64,000 bases of DNA from Gammaproteobacteria bacterium (GCA_020853135.1 JADYZO010000042.1:29780-93779); one strand, 5' to 3'. Shown: positions 31,580 to 42,545, counted from the first letter of the stretch. Program-made: numbers and translations. The notes: a model not told the origin generated them from the letters alone.

Positions 31580-32671
31580 ATGTCCAAGCGCACGCCGCTG
31601 TATGACCGTCACGTCGGGGCCGGTGGGCAGATGGTGCCCTTCGGCGGCTGGGACATGCCGTTGCACTACGGCTCGCAGCTCGAGGAGCACCACCAGGTGC
31701 GCCGCCATGCCGGCATCTTCGACGTCTCGCACATGACCGTGGTGGATGTGGGCGGTGCCGATGCCACCGCCTGGCTGCGCCGGCTCCTTGCCAACGACGT
31801 GGCGCGCCTCGCCGTGGGCCAGGCGCTCTACAGCTGCATGCTCAACGAGGCGGGCGGTGTCATCGACGACCTCATCGTCTACCGGCGCCCCGATGCCGCG
31901 CCGGCGCCGTACCGCCTGGTCGTGAATGCCGCGACACGCGACCGGGACCTCGCCTGGATGCAGGCAGCCGCCGCTGGGCGGGATGTGGCACTCGAGCTGC
32001 GCAACGACCTGGTGATGCTGGCCGTGCAGGGACCGCGGGCCTGCGAGCTCGCTGCGCCCCTGTTGCCCGAGGCACTGCGCCCCGCTGCCCTGGCGCTCCA
32101 GCCCTTCCATGCCGTCGAATCCGCGGCTGCCTTCATCGGCCGCACCGGCTACACCGGCGAGGATGGCTGGGAGGTGCTGCTCCCCGTCGCCGCGGGACTC
32201 GCCTTCTGGGATGCGGCGCTGGCGGCCGGCATTGCACCCTGCGGCCTCGGCGCCCGCGATACGCTGCGCCTGGAGGCCGGCATGAACCTCCAGGGGCAGG
32301 ACATGGACGAGCAGACCTCGCCGCTGGCCGCGGGCCTGGCCTGGACGGTGGCCTGGGAGCCGGCCGACCGGGCCTTCACCGGCCGGCCCGCGCTGGAGCG
32401 CGAGCGCGCCGCAGGCCCGGCGGTGATGCTGGCTGGCATCATGCTCGGCGGGCGCGGTGTCATGCGCCGGGGCCAGCGCGTCATCACGGCGTCGGGCGAG
32501 GGCCTGGTCACGAGCGGTGGCTTCTCGCCCACCATGAACTGTTCCATCGGCCTGGCGCGCGTCCCGGTTGGCGCCGCCGGGGCCTGCGAGGTCGAGATTC
32601 GTGGCGTGCGACACCCGGCGCGGCTGCTGCGCCCGCCCTTCGTGCGCCGCGGCCGTGTGCTCGTGACCTGA
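31580..32671 (+). CDS. gcvT: Glycine cleavage system T protein
   Basis: [24 protein letters not shown]...[31 protein letters not shown]. Confidence 0.97.
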   Translation: MSKRTPLYDRHVGAGGQMVPFGGWDMPLHYGSQLEEHHQVRRHAGIFDVSHMTVVDVGGADATAWLRRLLANDVARLAVGQALYSCMLNEAGGVIDDLIVYRRPDAAPAPYRLVVNAATRDRDLAWMQAAAAGRDVALELRNDLVMLAVQGPRACELAAPLLPEALRPAALALQPFHAVESAAAFIGRTGYTGEDGWEVLLPVAAGLAFWDAALAAGIAPCGLGARDTLRLEAGMNLQGQDMDEQTSPLAAGLAWTVAWEPADRAFTGRPALERERAAGPAVMLAGIMLGGRGVMRRGQRVITASGEGLVTSGGFSPTMNCSIGLARVPVGAAGACEVEIRGVRHPARLLRPPFVRRGRVLVT

Positions 32672-32705
32672 CGACATCGAGGATTGCTGCGGAGGAAACC
32701 AGGCA

Positions 32706-33092
32706 ATGACTGCAGTGCCAGCGGAACTGAAATACACCCGTGACCACGAGTGGTTGCGCGAGGAGGGTGATGGCACCGTGACGGTGGGCATCACCGACCA
32801 TGCCCAGCGCCAGCTCGGCGAACTGGTGTTCGTCGAGCTCCCGGAGGCGGGCAGCACGCTGGCTGCCGGACAGGGCTGCGCGGTGGTGGAATCGGTGAAG
32901 GCCGCCTCCGATGTCTATGCGCCGCTGGCCGGCACCGTCACGGCGGTGAACGCCGCGCTGGAGCAGGCACCGGGCCTGGTCAATACCAGTCCCTATGGCG
33001 AGGGCTGGCTGTTCCGGTTCAGGCCCGCCACGCCAGCGGCCGGCCTGCTCGACGGCGCTGCCTACCAGCAGCTGCTGGACGCCGAAGGCTGA
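32706..33092 (+). CDS. gcvH: Glycine cleavage system H protein
   Basis: [12 protein letters not shown]...[16 protein letters not shown] with the lipoyl-Lys motif. Confidence 0.97.
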   Translation: MTAVPAELKYTRDHEWLREEGDGTVTVGITDHAQRQLGELVFVELPEAGSTLAAGQGCAVVESVKAASDVYAPLAGTVTAVNAALEQAPGLVNTSPYGEGWLFRFRPATPAAGLLDGAAYQQLLDAEG

Positions 33093-33108
33093 GCCCCGGA
33101 CCACTGCC

Positions 33109-34467
33109 GTGCCCTTCATTCCCCACACAGAGGAGGATGTCGCCGGGATGCTCGCCGTCATCGGTGCGGGCAGCATCGATGAGCTGTTCGACGAAATCCC
33201 GGCGAGCCTGGCCATCGCGGGACTGCCCGCCATGGGCGCAGGGCTGTCCGAGGCGCAAATCACCCGGCTCATGCTCGACCGCGCGGCGGCGGATGGCCGG
33301 CCGCTGTGCTTCATCGGCGCCGGCGCCTACGACCACTACATCCCGGCGGCGGTCTGGGAACTGGCCACCCGCGGCGAGTTCTACAGCGCCTACACGCCCT
33401 ACCAGGCGGAGGCCAGCCAGGGCACGCTGCAGCTGATCTACGAGTTCCAGTCGATGATGGCCGGGCTCACGGGGCTCGACGTCGCCAACGCCTCGATGTA
33501 CGACGGTGCCACGGCCTTCGCCGAGGCCTGCCTGATGGCGGTGCGGGCCAACCGCAAGTCGCGTTCGCGCCGCGTGCTGACCACCCGGGCGCTCTCGCCC
33601 GTGTTCCGCGCGGTGGCCTGCGGCATGCTGGCCGGGCAGGGCATCGAGCTGGTGGAGCTGCCGCTGGCGGCCGGGCGCACCGATACCGGCGCGCTGGCCG
33701 GCCTTTCCGGCGGGGACTTCGCGGCGCTGGCGATCCAGCAGCCGGGCTTCCTCGGCACGCTCGAGGCGGTGGACGAGCTCACCGACTGGGCCCACGCCCA
33801 GGGCATGCTGGTCATCGGCGTGTGCAACCCGCTGCTGCTCGCCCTGCTCGAGGCGCCGGGCAGCTGGGGCAGCGCCGGCGCGGACATCGCCTGTGGCGAG
33901 GGCCAGCCGCTCGGCATCCCGCTGTCCTCCGGGGGGCCGTACTTCGGCTACCTGACCTGCCGCCAGGCACTGGTGCGCCAGATGCCCGGCCGCATCGTCG
34001 GGCGCACACTCGATGTCGATGGCCGCCCCGGCTTCACGCTCACCCTGCAGGCCCGCGAGCAGCACATCCGCCGCTCCAGGGCGACCTCCAACATCTGCAC
34101 CAACCAGGGCCTGATGGTGACCGCGGCGACGATCTTCATGTCGCTGCTGGGTGCCGAAGGCCTGCGGCGGGTGGCCGCGCAGTGCCATGCCAACACCCGC
34201 AGCCTGGTGCAGGCGCTCACCGCGCTGCCCGGCGTGTCGCTGGCCTTCGGGCCGTACTGCCACGAGGCGGTGCTGCGTTTCGACCGGCCGGTGGCACCGT
34301 TGCTGGCGGGGTTGTCCGCTGCCGGCATCCTCGGCGGCCATGACCTCTCTGCCGACTACCCCGAGCTGGGCCATGCGCTGCTGGTCTGCGCCACCGAGAC
34401 GCGCAGTGCCGATGACATCCAGGCCTATGCACGAACCCTGGCGTCGCTGCTGGCCCATCGCGCATGA
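33109..34467 (+). CDS. gcvPA: Glycine dehydrogenase (decarboxylating) subunit 1
   Basis: [79 protein letters not shown]. Confidence 0.97.
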   Translation: MPFIPHTEEDVAGMLAVIGAGSIDELFDEIPASLAIAGLPAMGAGLSEAQITRLMLDRAAADGRPLCFIGAGAYDHYIPAAVWELATRGEFYSAYTPYQAEASQGTLQLIYEFQSMMAGLTGLDVANASMYDGATAFAEACLMAVRANRKSRSRRVLTTRALSPVFRAVACGMLAGQGIELVELPLAAGRTDTGALAGLSGGDFAALAIQQPGFLGTLEAVDELTDWAHAQGMLVIGVCNPLLLALLEAPGSWGSAGADIACGEGQPLGIPLSSGGPYFGYLTCRQALVRQMPGRIVGRTLDVDGRPGFTLTLQAREQHIRRSRATSNICTNQGLMVTAATIFMSLLGAEGLRRVAAQCHANTRSLVQALTALPGVSLAFGPYCHEAVLRFDRPVAPLLAGLSAAGILGGHDLSADYPELGHALLVCATETRSADDIQAYARTLASLLAHRA

Positions 34468-35957
34468 GGAATCGCACGATGCTGCCTGAACCCGTCATCT
34501 TCGAGCACTCGCGCCCGGGCCGGCGTGCGCCCTCGCATGCGCCAGCCGCCATGGCGGATCTGGCCGGCCTGCCCGCGGCGGCGCTGCGCAGGAGCCCGCC
34601 GCCGCTGCCCGAGGTCTCGGAGCTGCAGGTCGTGCGCCACTACACCCGGCTCTCGCAGCTCAACTTCTCCATCGACACGCACTTCTATCCGCTCGGCTCC
34701 TGCACGATGAAGTACAACCCGCGGGCGGCGAACCGGCTGGCCATGCTGCCGGGCTTCCTTGGGCGCCACCCGCTCGGCCCGGAGGAGCATGGCCAGGGTT
34801 TCCTCGCCTGCCTCTACGAGTTGCAGGAGATGCTCAAGGGCGTGACCGGCATGACCGGCGTGTCGCTGACGCCCATGGCTGGTGCGCAGGGCGAGTACGC
34901 GGGTGTGGCCATGATCCGCGCCTGGCACGAGGCCCGTGGCGACACGGCGCGCCGGGTGATCATCGTCCCGGATGCGGCGCACGGCACCAATCCGGCCACC
35001 GCCACCATGTGCGGCTACGAGGTGCGCGAGATTCCCACCGATGCCCGGGGCGACGTGGACCTCGAGGCCCTGCGCGCCGCGGTCGGGCCGGACACCGCCG
35101 GCATCATGCTCACCAACCCCTCGACGCTCGGCGTGTTCGAACGGCGCATCGGGGAACTGGCGGCCATCGTGCACGGGGCCGGCGGGCTGCTCTACTACGA
35201 CGGAGCCAACCTCAACGCCATCCTGGGGCGGGCGTTGCCGGCCACCATGGGCTTCGACGTCGTGCACATCAACCTGCACAAGACCTTCTCCACGCCCCAC
35301 GGCGGCGGCGGGCCGGGGGCCGGCGTGGTGGCGGCCAATGCGCGGCTCGAACCCCACCTGCCCGTGCCCATCGTCGGGCTCCGGGATGGCCGCTACGCCT
35401 GGCTCACGCGGCAGGAGCGGCCGGCCAGCATCGGCCGGCTCTCGGCCTTCATGGGCAACGCGGGCATCCTGCTGCGCGCCTATGTCTACATGCGCATGCT
35501 GGGTGCGGAAGGGATGCGCCGGGTGTCCGGCCATGCCACGCTCAACGCCAACTACCTGATGGTGCGGCTGCGCGGCGCGGGATTCGACCTGGCCTTCCCG
35601 CAACGGCGGGCCAGCCACGAATTCATCGTCACCCTGAAGGGCATCGCGCGCGAGACCGGGGTCACCGCCATGGATTTCGCCAAGGCGCTGCTCGACCGCG
35701 GCTTCCACGCGCCGACCACCTACTTCCCGCTGCTGGTGCCCGAGTGCCTGCTGATCGAGCCCACCGAGACCGAGAGCCGCGAGGAACTCGACCGCTTCAT
35801 CGACGCGCTGGTCGACATCCGCGACCTGGCGCGGCGCAATGCCGCCGAGGTCAAGGAGGCGCCACGCACCATGCCGGTGCGCCGCCTCGACGACGTGCGC
35901 GCCGCCCGCGAGCCTGACCTCACCTGGCAGGGCAGGCCGCATCCCGCCGCCCGCTGA
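34464..35957 (+). CDS. gcvPB: Glycine dehydrogenase (decarboxylating) subunit 2
   Basis: [40 protein letters not shown] (PLP-Lys). Confidence 0.97.
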   Translation: MRNRTMLPEPVIFEHSRPGRRAPSHAPAAMADLAGLPAAALRRSPPPLPEVSELQVVRHYTRLSQLNFSIDTHFYPLGSCTMKYNPRAANRLAMLPGFLGRHPLGPEEHGQGFLACLYELQEMLKGVTGMTGVSLTPMAGAQGEYAGVAMIRAWHEARGDTARRVIIVPDAAHGTNPATATMCGYEVREIPTDARGDVDLEALRAAVGPDTAGIMLTNPSTLGVFERRIGELAAIVHGAGGLLYYDGANLNAILGRALPATMGFDVVHINLHKTFSTPHGGGGPGAGVVAANARLEPHLPVPIVGLRDGRYAWLTRQERPASIGRLSAFMGNAGILLRAYVYMRMLGAEGMRRVSGHATLNANYLMVRLRGAGFDLAFPQRRASHEFIVTLKGIARETGVTAMDFAKALLDRGFHAPTTYFPLLVPECLLIEPTETESREELDRFIDALVDIRDLARRNAAEVKEAPRTMPVRRLDDVRAAREPDLTWQGRPHPAAR

Positions 35958-35980
35958 TCCCCGCCCCGAGGAGCACGCCT

Positions 35981-36919
35981 GTGTCCGTACTGATCTGTGG
36001 TTCCATCGCCTACGACAACATCATGGTGTTCCGCGGCCGCTTCCGCGACCACATCCTGCCGGACCAGATCCACATCCTGAACGTCGCCTTCCTGGTGCCC
36101 GACATGCGCCAGGAACTGGGGGGCTGCGCCGGCAACATCGCCTACAGCCTGAAGCTGCTCGGCGGCGATCCGCTGGTCATGGCGACCGTCGGCCGCGACT
36201 TCGGCCGTTACCGCGTGCGCCTCGCCGAGCACGGGCTCGATATGCGCCACATCACCGAGATCCCCGACGCGCTCACCGCGCAGGCCTACATCACCACGGA
36301 CCTGGACGACAACCAGATCACCGCCTTCCACCCCGGCGCCATGGACCATGCGCACGTCAACCGCGTGCCCGCCGATGCCGGCATCCGCATCGGCGTGGTG
36401 TCCCCCGATGGCCGCCAGGGGATGGTCGACCATGCCGCGCAGTGCGCCGCGGCCGGCATTCCCTACATGTTCGATCCCGGCCAGGGGCTGCCCATGTTCG
36501 ACGGCGAGGAGTTGCGCCGCTTCATCGGGCAGGCGGCCTGGGTGACGGTCAACGACTACGAGGGGCGCCTGCTCAGCGAGCGCACCGGCTGGACGGAGGA
36601 GGAGATTGCCGGGCGGGTGCGGGCGCTGATCGTCACCCGTGGCGGGCAGGGTTCCACGATCTTTGCCGGCGGCCGGCGCATCGACATCCCGGTGGTGACG
36701 CCCGAGCGGATCGCCGACCCGACCGGTTGCGGGGACGCCTATCGTGCGGGACTGCTCCACGGCATCGGGCGCGGGCTTTCCTGGGAGGAAACCGGCCGGC
36801 TGGCCGCGCTCATCGGTGCCCTGAAGATCGCCCGCAAGGGCACGCAAAACCACCACTTCACCCCGGCCACACTGGCCAGCGCCTACCAGGCCGCCTTCGG
36901 CCACGGGATCCGGCTGTGA
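35981..36919 (+). CDS. PfkB family carbohydrate/adenosine kinase
   Basis: GGCAGNIAYSLKLLGGDPLVMATVGRDFG and ADPTGCGDAYRAGLLHGI. Confidence 0.92.
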   Translation: MSVLICGSIAYDNIMVFRGRFRDHILPDQIHILNVAFLVPDMRQELGGCAGNIAYSLKLLGGDPLVMATVGRDFGRYRVRLAEHGLDMRHITEIPDALTAQAYITTDLDDNQITAFHPGAMDHAHVNRVPADAGIRIGVVSPDGRQGMVDHAAQCAAAGIPYMFDPGQGLPMFDGEELRRFIGQAAWVTVNDYEGRLLSERTGWTEEEIAGRVRALIVTRGGQGSTIFAGGRRIDIPVVTPERIADPTGCGDAYRAGLLHGIGRGLSWEETGRLAALIGALKIARKGTQNHHFTPATLASAYQAAFGHGIRL

Positions 36920-39825
36920 CCGGCGCCGCCCGGAAGACGGCCATCCGCACGCCCGGCGGCACCCTGGCCGGGACAGTGGCCCGGTGTGCCCTGCTGTGCC
37001 TGGTACTCGTGGCCGGCGCCCATGCCGCCGATGGCGAGAACGCCGGGTCGGCCGCCTGGCGCCGCACGCTGGAGCGCATCGCCCCGGGCGTGGTGGCGAT
37101 CAAGGTGGACGCCACCCGCGCCTTCGACACCGAGTGGAACGAATCGGCACAGGCCACGGGGTTCGTGGTCGATGCGCGCAACGGGCTCATCCTCACCAAC
37201 CGGCACGTCGTCTCGGCAGGCCCGGTGCGCGCCGAAGCGCTGTTCGTCAACCAGGAGGAGGTGGAGCTGACACCCGTGTACCGCGATCCGGTCCACGACT
37301 TCGGCTTCTTCCGCTACGACCCGGCGAAGCTGCGCTACATCAAGCCGGTGGAGATTGCGCTGGCGCCGGAGCGGGCGCGCCTCGGCCGCGAAATCCGCGT
37401 CGTCGGCAACGATGCCGGCGAGCAGCTCTCCATCCTCTCGGGCACCATCGCCCGGCTGCGCCGGCCGGCACCGGACTACGGGCGCGGCAACTACAATGAC
37501 TTCAACACCTTCTACCTGCAGGCCGCCTCCAGCACCTCGGGCGGTTCCTCGGGCTCCCCGGTCATCGACATCGAGGGGCGCGCGGTGGCCCTCAATGCCG
37601 GGGGCAGCAATGCCGCGGCGAGCAGCTTCTTCCTGCCGCTCGACCGGGTGACCCGCGCGCTCGACCTCATCCGCGCCGGCCAGCCGGTCAGCCGCGGGTA
37701 CCTCTCGGCGATCTTCGTCCAGCAGCCCTTCGACGAGTTGCACCGTCTCGGCCTGCGCGAGGCCACCGAGGCGGCCGTACGCAAGCGCTTCCCCGACCAG
37801 ACCGGCCTGCTGGTGGTCAACCAGGTGATCCCCGGCGGCACCGCCGATGGCAAGCTGCAGGTCGGTGACGTGCTGGTCAGGGTGCAGGGCGAATACGTCG
37901 CCGAGTTCGTGCCGCTCGAAGCCATCCTCGACGAGGCGGTGGGGCGGCAGGTGGCGGTGACCGTGGAGCGCAGTGGCAGGCCGCTGGAACTGTCCATCAC
38001 GGTGCAGGACCTGCGCGCCGTCACCCCGGTGGAGTACCTCGAGGCGGGTGATGCGGTACTCAACCCGCTGTCGTTGCAGATGGCACGCCACTACAACCGC
38101 CCCGTCGCGGGGGTCTACCTGGCGAACCCGGGCTACGTGTTCGGCACCGCGGGCATCCCGCGCGCGGCGGTCATCATCAGCGTGGATGACCGTCCGGTCG
38201 GCAGCCTCGATGAACTGGAGGCCGTGCTCGCCACGCTGGCCGACCAGCAGCGGGCTGCAGTGCGCTTCTACACGCTGGAGGACCCCGGCACGAGCAGGCT
38301 GCGGGTGATCCGCATGGACCGGCGCTGGTTCCCTGCGCGCCGCTGCCACCGTGACGACGCCACCGGCATCTGGCCCTGCCGGGCGCTGGCGGCGGGCCCG
38401 CCGCCGAAGGTGCAGGCGCCGCGCTCCACGCGCTTTGCCGAGCAACGCGACGAGCGCATCCGCCGGCTGGCGGCCTCGCTCGTGGTGGTCAGCTTCGACA
38501 TGCCCTACACCATTTCGGGCGTGGCCGAGCGCCACTACTACGGCACGGGCCTGGTGGTGGATGCCGCGCGCGGCTTCGTCGTCGTGGACCGCAACACCGT
38601 GCCCGATGCCATGGGCGACGTGCAGATCACCTTCGGCGGCAACCTCGAGGTGCCGGGGCGCGTGGTCTATATCCATCCCACGCACAACCTGGCGCTGGTG
38701 GCCTATGACCCCGCGCTGATCGGCGATACGCCGGTGCGCGAGGCGAAGCTGGCGGGCCGCGTGCCGGACGCGGGCGACGGCGTCCAGGTGGTGGGCCTGC
38801 GCCGCGACTTCACGCTGGTCTTCCGCAACACGGAGGTCGCCTCGGTGGATGCGGTGCGCTACCCGCTGTCGCGCACCATCCGCTTCCGCGAGACCAACCT
38901 CGAGACGCTGGACCTCGTCAACGGCCCGCGCGACATCGATGGCGTCATCCTCGACCGGCGTGGCGAGGTGGCGGCGCTGTGGTCGACCTTCGCCGTCCAG
39001 GGCAGTGGCGGCGACCCGGTGCAGCAGAACCGCGGCATCCCCGCCGGGCTCGTGCGCGAACTCGTGGACCTCGCGCGCGAGCAGCGCAAGCTGCGCTCGC
39101 TGGAGGTCGAGTGGGGCGAGGTGTCGCTGGCGAGCGCCCGCGAGCTCGGCCTCGCCGAGGACCGGGTGCGCCGGCTGCAGGACCATGATCCCGCCCGTCC
39201 CCAGGCGCTGAGCGTGTCGCGCACGGTGGCGGGCACGCCCGCCGCGCAGCTGCTGCAGCCCGGTGACCTGCTGCTCGCCATCGACGGCCAGCCGGTGACG
39301 CGCTTTCGCGAGGCCGAGCTGGCTGCGCAGAAGGAACGGGTGAGCCTGCTCCTGTTGCGTGACGGGCACGAGCAGGTGATGGACCTGCCCACCGTGGCGC
39401 TGGATGGCAATGGCGTGCGCCGTGCCATGATGTGGAGCGGCGCGCTGCTGCAGGCCCCCTACCGCGACATGGCCGCGCAGCGCGCGGTCGAGCCCTACGG
39501 CGTCTACGTGGCCTTCTTTGCCTATGGCTCGCCCGCCTCGCGCTACGGGCTGCTGGCCGGCCGGCGCATCATCGAGGTGGACGGCATGCCGGTGCCCGAC
39601 CTCGACGCCTTCATCAGCGCGGTGCGTGGCAGGCCCGACCGCGCCTCGGTGCGCCTCACGACGGTCACCTGGAACGGCTTCACCGAGGTGCTCACCCCCA
39701 AGCTCGACGAAATCTATTGGCCCGCCTACGAGATCCGCTGGGAGGCGCCGGCCTGTGCGCCAGGCAGCAGCGCCGCCAGCCCCTGCGCCCGCAGTGCCGA
39801 CTGGCACTCGCGCCCGCTGGAGTAG
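36916..39825 (+). CDS. Large trypsin-like serine protease with PDZ domains and a second, degenerate protease domain (Nma111-like layout)
   Basis: First domain has H (LTNRHVV), D (VHDFGFFRYD), S (SGGSSGSPVID); PDZ-like segments; second trypsin-like domain lacks the triad (VVVDRNTV, HPTHNLALVAYD); further PDZ-like segments. GTG start overlaps the PfkB stop by 4 nt. Confidence 0.88.
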   Translation: MTGAARKTAIRTPGGTLAGTVARCALLCLVLVAGAHAADGENAGSAAWRRTLERIAPGVVAIKVDATRAFDTEWNESAQATGFVVDARNGLILTNRHVVSAGPVRAEALFVNQEEVELTPVYRDPVHDFGFFRYDPAKLRYIKPVEIALAPERARLGREIRVVGNDAGEQLSILSGTIARLRRPAPDYGRGNYNDFNTFYLQAASSTSGGSSGSPVIDIEGRAVALNAGGSNAAASSFFLPLDRVTRALDLIRAGQPVSRGYLSAIFVQQPFDELHRLGLREATEAAVRKRFPDQTGLLVVNQVIPGGTADGKLQVGDVLVRVQGEYVAEFVPLEAILDEAVGRQVAVTVERSGRPLELSITVQDLRAVTPVEYLEAGDAVLNPLSLQMARHYNRPVAGVYLANPGYVFGTAGIPRAAVIISVDDRPVGSLDELEAVLATLADQQRAAVRFYTLEDPGTSRLRVIRMDRRWFPARRCHRDDATGIWPCRALAAGPPPKVQAPRSTRFAEQRDERIRRLAASLVVVSFDMPYTISGVAERHYYGTGLVVDAARGFVVVDRNTVPDAMGDVQITFGGNLEVPGRVVYIHPTHNLALVAYDPALIGDTPVREAKLAGRVPDAGDGVQVVGLRRDFTLVFRNTEVASVDAVRYPLSRTIRFRETNLETLDLVNGPRDIDGVILDRRGEVAALWSTFAVQGSGGDPVQQNRGIPAGLVRELVDLAREQRKLRSLEVEWGEVSLASARELGLAEDRVRRLQDHDPARPQALSVSRTVAGTPAAQLLQPGDLLLAIDGQPVTRFREAELAAQKERVSLLLLRDGHEQVMDLPTVALDGNGVRRAMMWSGALLQAPYRDMAAQRAVEPYGVYVAFFAYGSPASRYGLLAGRRIIEVDGMPVPDLDAFISAVRGRPDRASVRLTTVTWNGFTEVLTPKLDEIYWPAYEIRWEAPACAPGSSAASPCARSADWHSRPLE

Positions 39826-39931
39826 GGAAGATGTCAGGCCGGGCCGTCCGGGAAGTTCCGCAGCGCCACGCGGATCGCCAGCCGTGGTGGCATCCGGCAT
39901 CACGCGAGGTAGGCGTCACCATCAATCCAGG

Positions 39932-40603
39932 ATGAACCGACACATGGACCACGCCTTCTGGATCGAGCGCTGGCAGAAGGGCCAGATCGGCGGCTTCCAC
40001 CGCAACGACGTCAACGGCATGCTGCTGCGCCACCATGCACTGCTCGGTGCCGGTTCGCGGGTGCTGGTGCCCCTGTGTGGCAAGAGCCTCGACATGGGCT
40101 GGCTCGCGGCGCAGGGGCACGAGGTGGTCGGCATCGAGCTGAGCCGGATCGCGGTGGATGCCTTCTTCGCCGAACACGGACTCCAGCCGCAGGTGGAACG
40201 GCGCGGTGGGCATCTGCGCTTCCGTGCCGGCGCGGTCGAGATCCTCTGCGGTGACCTGTTCGGGATCGGTACGGCCGATGTCGGGGCGGTCACCGCCTGG
40301 TACGATCGTGCCGCGCTGATTGCGCTGCCCGAGGCGATGCGCGGGCGGTATGTCGGGCACATGGCCCAGCTGCTGCAGCCGGGTGCCCGCGGCCTGCTGG
40401 TGACGCTCGACTATGCCCCGCCGGTCATCCCGGGACCGCCGTTCCCGGTGGGTGAGTCCGAGGTGCGTGCGCGTTGCGCGGGTCGCTTCAGCGTGACGCT
40501 CCTCGAGCGCAACGAGGTGCTGGCACAGGAGCCGCGCTTCCTCAGCGGCGGTGTCACCTCGATGCACGAGCAGGCGTACGCGCTGACCCGCCTGGCCGGC
40601 TGA
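39932..40603 (+). CDS. tpm: Thiopurine S-methyltransferase
   Basis: FWIERWQKGQIGGFHRNDVNGML, RVLVPLCGKSLDMGWLAAQGHEVVGIELS. Confidence 0.95.
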   Translation: MNRHMDHAFWIERWQKGQIGGFHRNDVNGMLLRHHALLGAGSRVLVPLCGKSLDMGWLAAQGHEVVGIELSRIAVDAFFAEHGLQPQVERRGGHLRFRAGAVEILCGDLFGIGTADVGAVTAWYDRAALIALPEAMRGRYVGHMAQLLQPGARGLLVTLDYAPPVIPGPPFPVGESEVRARCAGRFSVTLLERNEVLAQEPRFLSGGVTSMHEQAYALTRLAG

Positions 40604-40654
40604 CGCAGCCCTGCCCGGGCTGGCGGCCCGGCGCAGCCGCGCCAGTCCCCGGGT

Positions 40655-41437
40655 TCAGGGCCTGGGATCGGGCTTCAGGGCGGCGAACCGTGCCTTCCAG
40701 TCGCTGACCGGCGGGCCATCCACGCGGTGCACCTCGAAGGTGCGGAACTTCGCCTCGGGGTGCTCCAGTGCCTCGACACAGAGGGTCGCGACGTCTTCGC
40801 GCGGGATGAACAGGCCGCGGCCACCCACCGGCTTGTCGCCCTGCTCGAGGACGATCTCGCCCTTGCCGCCGGGCTCGTTGAGCAGACCGCCTGGGCGCAC
40901 GATGGTGTAGGCCAGCCCGCTGGCGCGCAGGTAATTCTCGCCCTCCAGCTTCCAGACCAGCACATTGCCGAACATGCGGTTGAGGACGTGGTTCCTGTCG
41001 GTGACGCCGCGCGAGGAGATCAGCACGAACTGCCGGACCCGCGCCGCCCTGGCCGCGTCCACGAGGTTGCGCACGCCGTGGTAGTCGATCATCTCGGGCC
41101 GGTCCGGGCCGTCCTTGCCGCGCGCACCGAGGCTGGAGACCACCGCCTGGACACCCGAGGCCGCGGCGTTCACCGTGGCCGCATCCTTCACGTCACCCTG
41201 CACGTAGTCCACGTCGGGGCCGAGCTGCCCGCGGGCCTTCTCCGGATCGCGCACCAGCGCCCGCACGTGGTAACCCTGTTGCTGGAGCTGCCGGACGATC
41301 AGCACGCCGGTCTGGCCGGTGGCGCCCGCGACCAGCACGGTCTTCGGCGCCTTGCCCATGCCGGTGCAGGCGGCGAGCACGCCTGCCATGAGGATGAGCG
41401 CCAGGCGGCGGGCCGGCGTGGAGGATCGTGTATTCAT
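40655..41437 (-). CDS. Atypical SDR / NAD(P)-binding protein with a lipoprotein signal
   Basis: Signal LALILMAGVLAAC (lipobox LAAC), then Rossmann VLVAGATGQTGVLIVRQL, YHGVRNLVDAARAARVRQFVLISS. Confidence 0.85.
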   Translation of the reverse strand: MNTRSSTPARRLALILMAGVLAACTGMGKAPKTVLVAGATGQTGVLIVRQLQQQGYHVRALVRDPEKARGQLGPDVDYVQGDVKDAATVNAAASGVQAVVSSLGARGKDGPDRPEMIDYHGVRNLVDAARAARVRQFVLISSRGVTDRNHVLNRMFGNVLVWKLEGENYLRASGLAYTIVRPGGLLNEPGGKGEIVLEQGDKPVGGRGLFIPREDVATLCVEALEHPEAKFRTFEVHRVDGPPVSDWKARFAALKPDPRP

Positions 41438-41505
41438 GTCCCGTCAACTCCCTCGGTGAAGTGCCGCGCAAGGATAGCGCAATGGCGGCATGGCCCGGCA
41501 GCGGC

Positions 41506-41946
41506 TCAGGCCGGCGGCAGCCGCCAGCCGGCAATGCCGGTGCACAGCCATGCCGCCATGAAGGAACTGCCCCCGAGGGGTGCCACCTGGACGAGGACTT
41601 CGGGTGCGCCGAAGGTGGTGGCATAGATGCTGCCCGGGAAGAGGACCAGGCCGGCGAGCATCAGCGCAGCCGCGAGGCGCAGCAGCCGGGAGGCCGGATC
41701 CTTCGCCAGCATGAAGCCGACGATGATGAGCCCGATCGCGTGGAAGAACTGGAACTGCGTGGCCCAGGCCCAGGCGGCGAGCTTGGCTTCGGGAACCTTG
41801 CCGGGCAGGCCGTGGAAGCCGTAGGCACTCAGCATGGCGGCCAGCATGGCGGTGATGCCGGCGATGAGGAACAGGGTGCGGGAAAAACGCGGCACGGTGA
41901 TCTCCCTCTGGGCTTGTCCGGGAATCCGCATCCAGTATACGGACAC
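41506..41946 (-). CDS. DUF423 family inner membrane protein (true start probably GTG 41895 or ATG 41931)
   Basis: Four TM segments; YGFHGL, FHAIGLIIVGFML, GSIYATTFGAPEVLVQVAPLGGSSFMAAW. Confidence 0.88.
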   Translation of the reverse strand: MSVYWMRIPGQAQREITVPRFSRTLFLIAGITAMLAAMLSAYGFHGLPGKVPEAKLAAWAWATQFQFFHAIGLIIVGFMLAKDPASRLLRLAAALMLAGLVLFPGSIYATTFGAPEVLVQVAPLGGSSFMAAWLCTGIAGWRLPPA

Positions 41947-42017
41947 TGCGGGTCCCTGCGGCCACCGCTGGCGCGGGCTGCCGTGCCCGGTGCTATGCTC
42001 ACTGCCCCGGGCAGCGG

Positions 42018-42545
42018 ATGGTCACTGGCATGGCATGGCAGAGGCAGCGCAACAGCGTGTGGGCGGTGCTGGTCGCGCTGGTGGCGCTGGCACCCGCCTG
42101 CAGTCTGGTCGAGCCCGAGCCACTGGACCCGCCCGCGGTGAGCCTGCGCAACCTCGAGCCCGAGGCCCTCGGCATCAACAGCCAGGTGTTCCGCGCGCGC
42201 CTTGGCCTGTTCAACCCCAATACCGTGCCGCTGAAGATCTCCCGTGGTGACCTCGAGCTCGAACTGGCCGGCGTGGGCGCGGCGCAGGGGCGCACCATCG
42301 CAGCCATCGAGGTTCCGCCCGGGGCGGAGGTGGAGGCCGACATCCGCGTGACGACGCACCTGCTGCGCGACGGGCCGGCGCTGCTGCGCGCCCTGTCCGG
42401 CAGTGCCGCCCAGCAGGGCATCGCGTATTCCCTGAGTGGCTACGTGTATGTACAAAGGCGCGGCACGGATCGCATCCCCGTTTCAGCCAGCGGCCGGCTC
42501 GGCCTGCCGGTACCGGGGCAGAAGGGCACGGACCCGGCGCTATAA
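42018..42545 (+). CDS. LEA type 2 / WHy-domain lipoprotein
   Basis: Lipoprotein signal (VALAPACSLVEPEP), then LEA14-like NPNTVPLKISRGDLELELAGVGAAQGR. Confidence 0.8.
   Translation: MVTGMAWQRQRNSVWAVLVALVALAPACSLVEPEPLDPPAVSLRNLEPEALGINSQVFRARLGLFNPNTVPLKISRGDLELELAGVGAAQGRTIAAIEVPPGAEVEADIRVTTHLLRDGPALLRALSGSAAQQGIAYSLSGYVYVQRRGTDRIPVSASGRLGLPVPGQKGTDPAL

Noticed and set aside
31461-31580. Glycine riboswitch upstream of gcvT
   Set aside because: The leader is too short (~120 nt) and I could not find the conserved tandem aptamer motifs; kept only as an unexplained terminator-like leader.
35839-36915. N-terminal 359 residues of ORF 35839-39825 as part of the protease
   Set aside because: This segment is the wrong frame through gcvPB and the PfkB kinase; the likely start is GTG 36916, followed by a signal peptide.
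36883-39903. 1006-aa minus-strand ORF antisense to the tandem protease
   Set aside because: Antisense frame kept open by GC-rich codon bias; no recognisable domain, and the sense protein has protease and PDZ motifs.
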